Source: Gemmatirosa kalamazoonensis
Lineage (GTDB): Bacteria > Gemmatimonadota > Gemmatimonadetes > Gemmatimonadales > Gemmatimonadaceae
NCBI RefSeq assembly: GCF_000522985.1
Contig: NZ_CP007128.1
Span: 1,844,220-1,908,219 of the forward strand
Length of the DNA stretch: 64,000 nucleotides
Direction: 5' to 3'
The notes beneath the pieces are model-generated. The model was given only the letters and a program-made list of their open reading frames with translations, did not search any database and was not told the DNA's origin. The position numbers and the translations under genes are program-made. The stretch's first letter is position 1. Every line of letters begins with the position of its first letter. Below are positions 63,024 to 64,000 of the stretch, one piece after another.

Positions 63024-64000
63024 TCACGCTTCCCGGAACTGCACCACCGACGCGCTCTGCACGTCCGGCAGATCGCAGAGCCGCTGTCGCACGCCGGCGT
63101 CCACGCGTCCGTCGACCGAGACGACGGCGAGCGCCTCGCCCCCCTGCGCCAGCCGCGCCTGGTGGTACTCGGCGATGTTCACGCCCGCGTCGCCGAGCAG
63201 CGTGCCGACGCGGCCGATGACGCCGGGGACGTCGCGGTTCGTGAGCACGATCAGCGTCTGGCGCGGGTTCACGTCGACGCGGAACCCGCCGATGCGCGTG
63301 AGCCGCGGCGCGCCTTCGGCCGACGTGATCCCCGCGACCGCCAGCTCCTGCATCGCGCCGCGCAGCGACACCTCGACGCCTAACGGCGGCAGCGCCGCGC
63401 TCTCGCCGACGACCAGCTCCAGGCCGCGCGCCTCGGCCAGCGCGCGCGCGTTGATCATGTTGAGCCGCTCCGCCTCCGCCGTCCCTTCGATCGCGCCTAA
63501 CGCCGCGGCGCTGAGCAGCGCCTGTTGCCCGCCGGCGAGCGACGCGCCGCAGCGGAGCGTGAGGCGCTGCGGCGCGCGCATCCCCATGTCGGCGAGCAGC
63601 GCGCGCGCCACCGCCGCGGCGCGCCGCGTGACGAGCATCGCCGGCTGCAGCTCGCGCCACTGCCCGTCCACCGCCGCGACGTTCATCGACCGACCGAGCT
63701 CGTTGCTGAGCAACGCGTCGCGCACCGCCGCGCACGCGTCCACCGCGACGTTGCGCTGCGCCTCCGCCGTCGACGCCCCGATGTGCGGCGTGAGGATGAC
63801 GTTGGGCAGCTTGCGCAGCGCGCTGTCGGCGGCGAGCGGCTCGGCCACGTACACGTCGAGCGCGGCGCCCTTCACGTGGCCGCTCTCCAGCGCCGCGGCG
63901 AGCGCCCCGTCGTCGACGATGCCGCCGCGCGCGAGGTTCGCCACGATGCCGCCCGGGCGCAGCCGCGCGAGCTCGCGCCGGCCGATGAGTCCGGTCGTCT
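63024..64000 (-). CDS. serA: D-3-phosphoglycerate dehydrogenase, C-terminal part (runs off the window)
   Basis: The visible 325 residues start in the NAD domain (GLIGRRELARLRPGG, then VANLARGGIVDDGALAAAL, GAALDVYVAEPLAADSALRKLPNVILTPHIGAST). An ASB domain (about residues 120-240, MRAPQRLTLRCGASLAGG) and an ACT domain (QTLIVLTNRDVPGVIGRVGTLLGDAGVNIAEYHQARL) follow, the long SerA form that can be allosterically controlled by serine. It oxidises 3-phosphoglycerate to 3-phosphohydroxypyruvate. It heads the visible serine operon. The 5' end is outside the window. Confidence 0.93.
   Translation of the reverse strand, partial: TTGLIGRRELARLRPGGIVANLARGGIVDDGALAAALESGHVKGAALDVYVAEPLAADSALRKLPNVILTPHIGASTAEAQRNVAVDACAAVRDALLSNELGRSMNVAAVDGQWRELQPAMLVTRRAAAVARALLADMGMRAPQRLTLRCGASLAGGQQALLSAAALGAIEGTAEAERLNMINARALAEARGLELVVGESAALPPLGVEVSLRGAMQELAVAGITSAEGAPRLTRIGGFRVDVNPRQTLIVLTNRDVPGVIGRVGTLLGDAGVNIAEYHQARLAQGGEALAVVSVDGRVDAGVRQRLCDLPDVQSASVVQFREA

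Larger units (their letters stand above)
1495..63501. repeat. Dispersed GTTAGGC/GCCTAAC heptamer (about 47 exact copies)
   Basis: Exact copies read off the sequence include 1495, 3659, 3942, 9934, 12889, 14097, 14418, 24420, 28516, 33131 and 33140 (tandem), 43626, 54198, 61479 and 63495, on both strands. The rough expectation for this composition is 5-6 per window. Copies lie in all three reading frames and between genes, so it is a DNA-level motif and not a codon preference. Confidence 0.85.

Overview
The window is about 72% G+C (estimated by eye) with dense genes, a strongly GC-biased third codon position, GTG starts and many 4-nt stop/start overlaps. Several gene types together suggest a soil Gemmatimonadota bacterium, something like Gemmatirosa/Gemmatimonas. 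They are ADOP-type FtsX permeases with PadR, secreted BNR-repeat proteins, M14 peptidases, a PEP-CTERM protein, a TonB receptor with carboxypeptidase-like domain, and Ig-like (Big_2) secreted proteins. This is inference from content; no rRNA, tRNA, phage, IS transposase or CRISPR array is visible.

Layout. 1-9.2 kb: a partial unknown gene, an M14 peptidase interrupted by a frameshift, SemiSWEET and PAP2 proteins, a coupled winged-helix/CPBP/DUF3224 set, GNAT and hydrolase. 9.4-11.8 kb: a sigma factor fused to DUF1835 and a VapBC module, bracketed by two inverted copies of one ~150-bp repeat. 12-19 kb: BNR protein, L,D-transpeptidase, Yip1 protein, pseudokinase, rhodanese. 19.2-23.5 kb: a periplasmic-type molybdenum hydroxylase operon (PaoABC-like). 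23.7-27.5 kb: four genes chained by GTGA overlaps. 27.5-38.4 kb: PEP-CTERM protein, SnoaL, histidine kinase, acyl-CoA dehydrogenase, a possible 43-aa gene, MATE pump, repeat protein, P1 peptidase, outer-membrane protein. 38.5-47.1 kb: zinc-ribbon Ser/Thr kinase (frameshifted), ADOP permease with PadR, FabI, DUF4382 lipoprotein. 47.4-59.6 kb: leishmanolysin-like lipoprotein, then a glycan-use locus (TonB receptor, GH144, GH3, Uma2, CE1-like esterase, DUF1080-ThuA). 59.7-64 kb: a serine-biosynthesis operon (serA, D-2-hydroxyglutarate dehydrogenase-like gene, serB, class V aminotransferase).

Two genome-scale signals stand out above the genes. First, the heptamer GTTAGGC/GCCTAAC occurs nearly 50 times, in both orientations, in all reading frames and between genes, where roughly 5-6 copies would be expected by composition. 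Second, at least thirteen gene-end gaps hold large palindromes whose arms are themselves short tandem repeats of a purine-rich unit (for example CGCAGAGGA, GGGCAGGAG, ACAGGATGA, GGCGCTGATG, GGCGGGACGATC). The unit differs between loci but the architecture is the same. One such palindrome lies in frame inside the M14 peptidase gene. Both signals look like products of undescribed genome-wide processes and are the main leads here.
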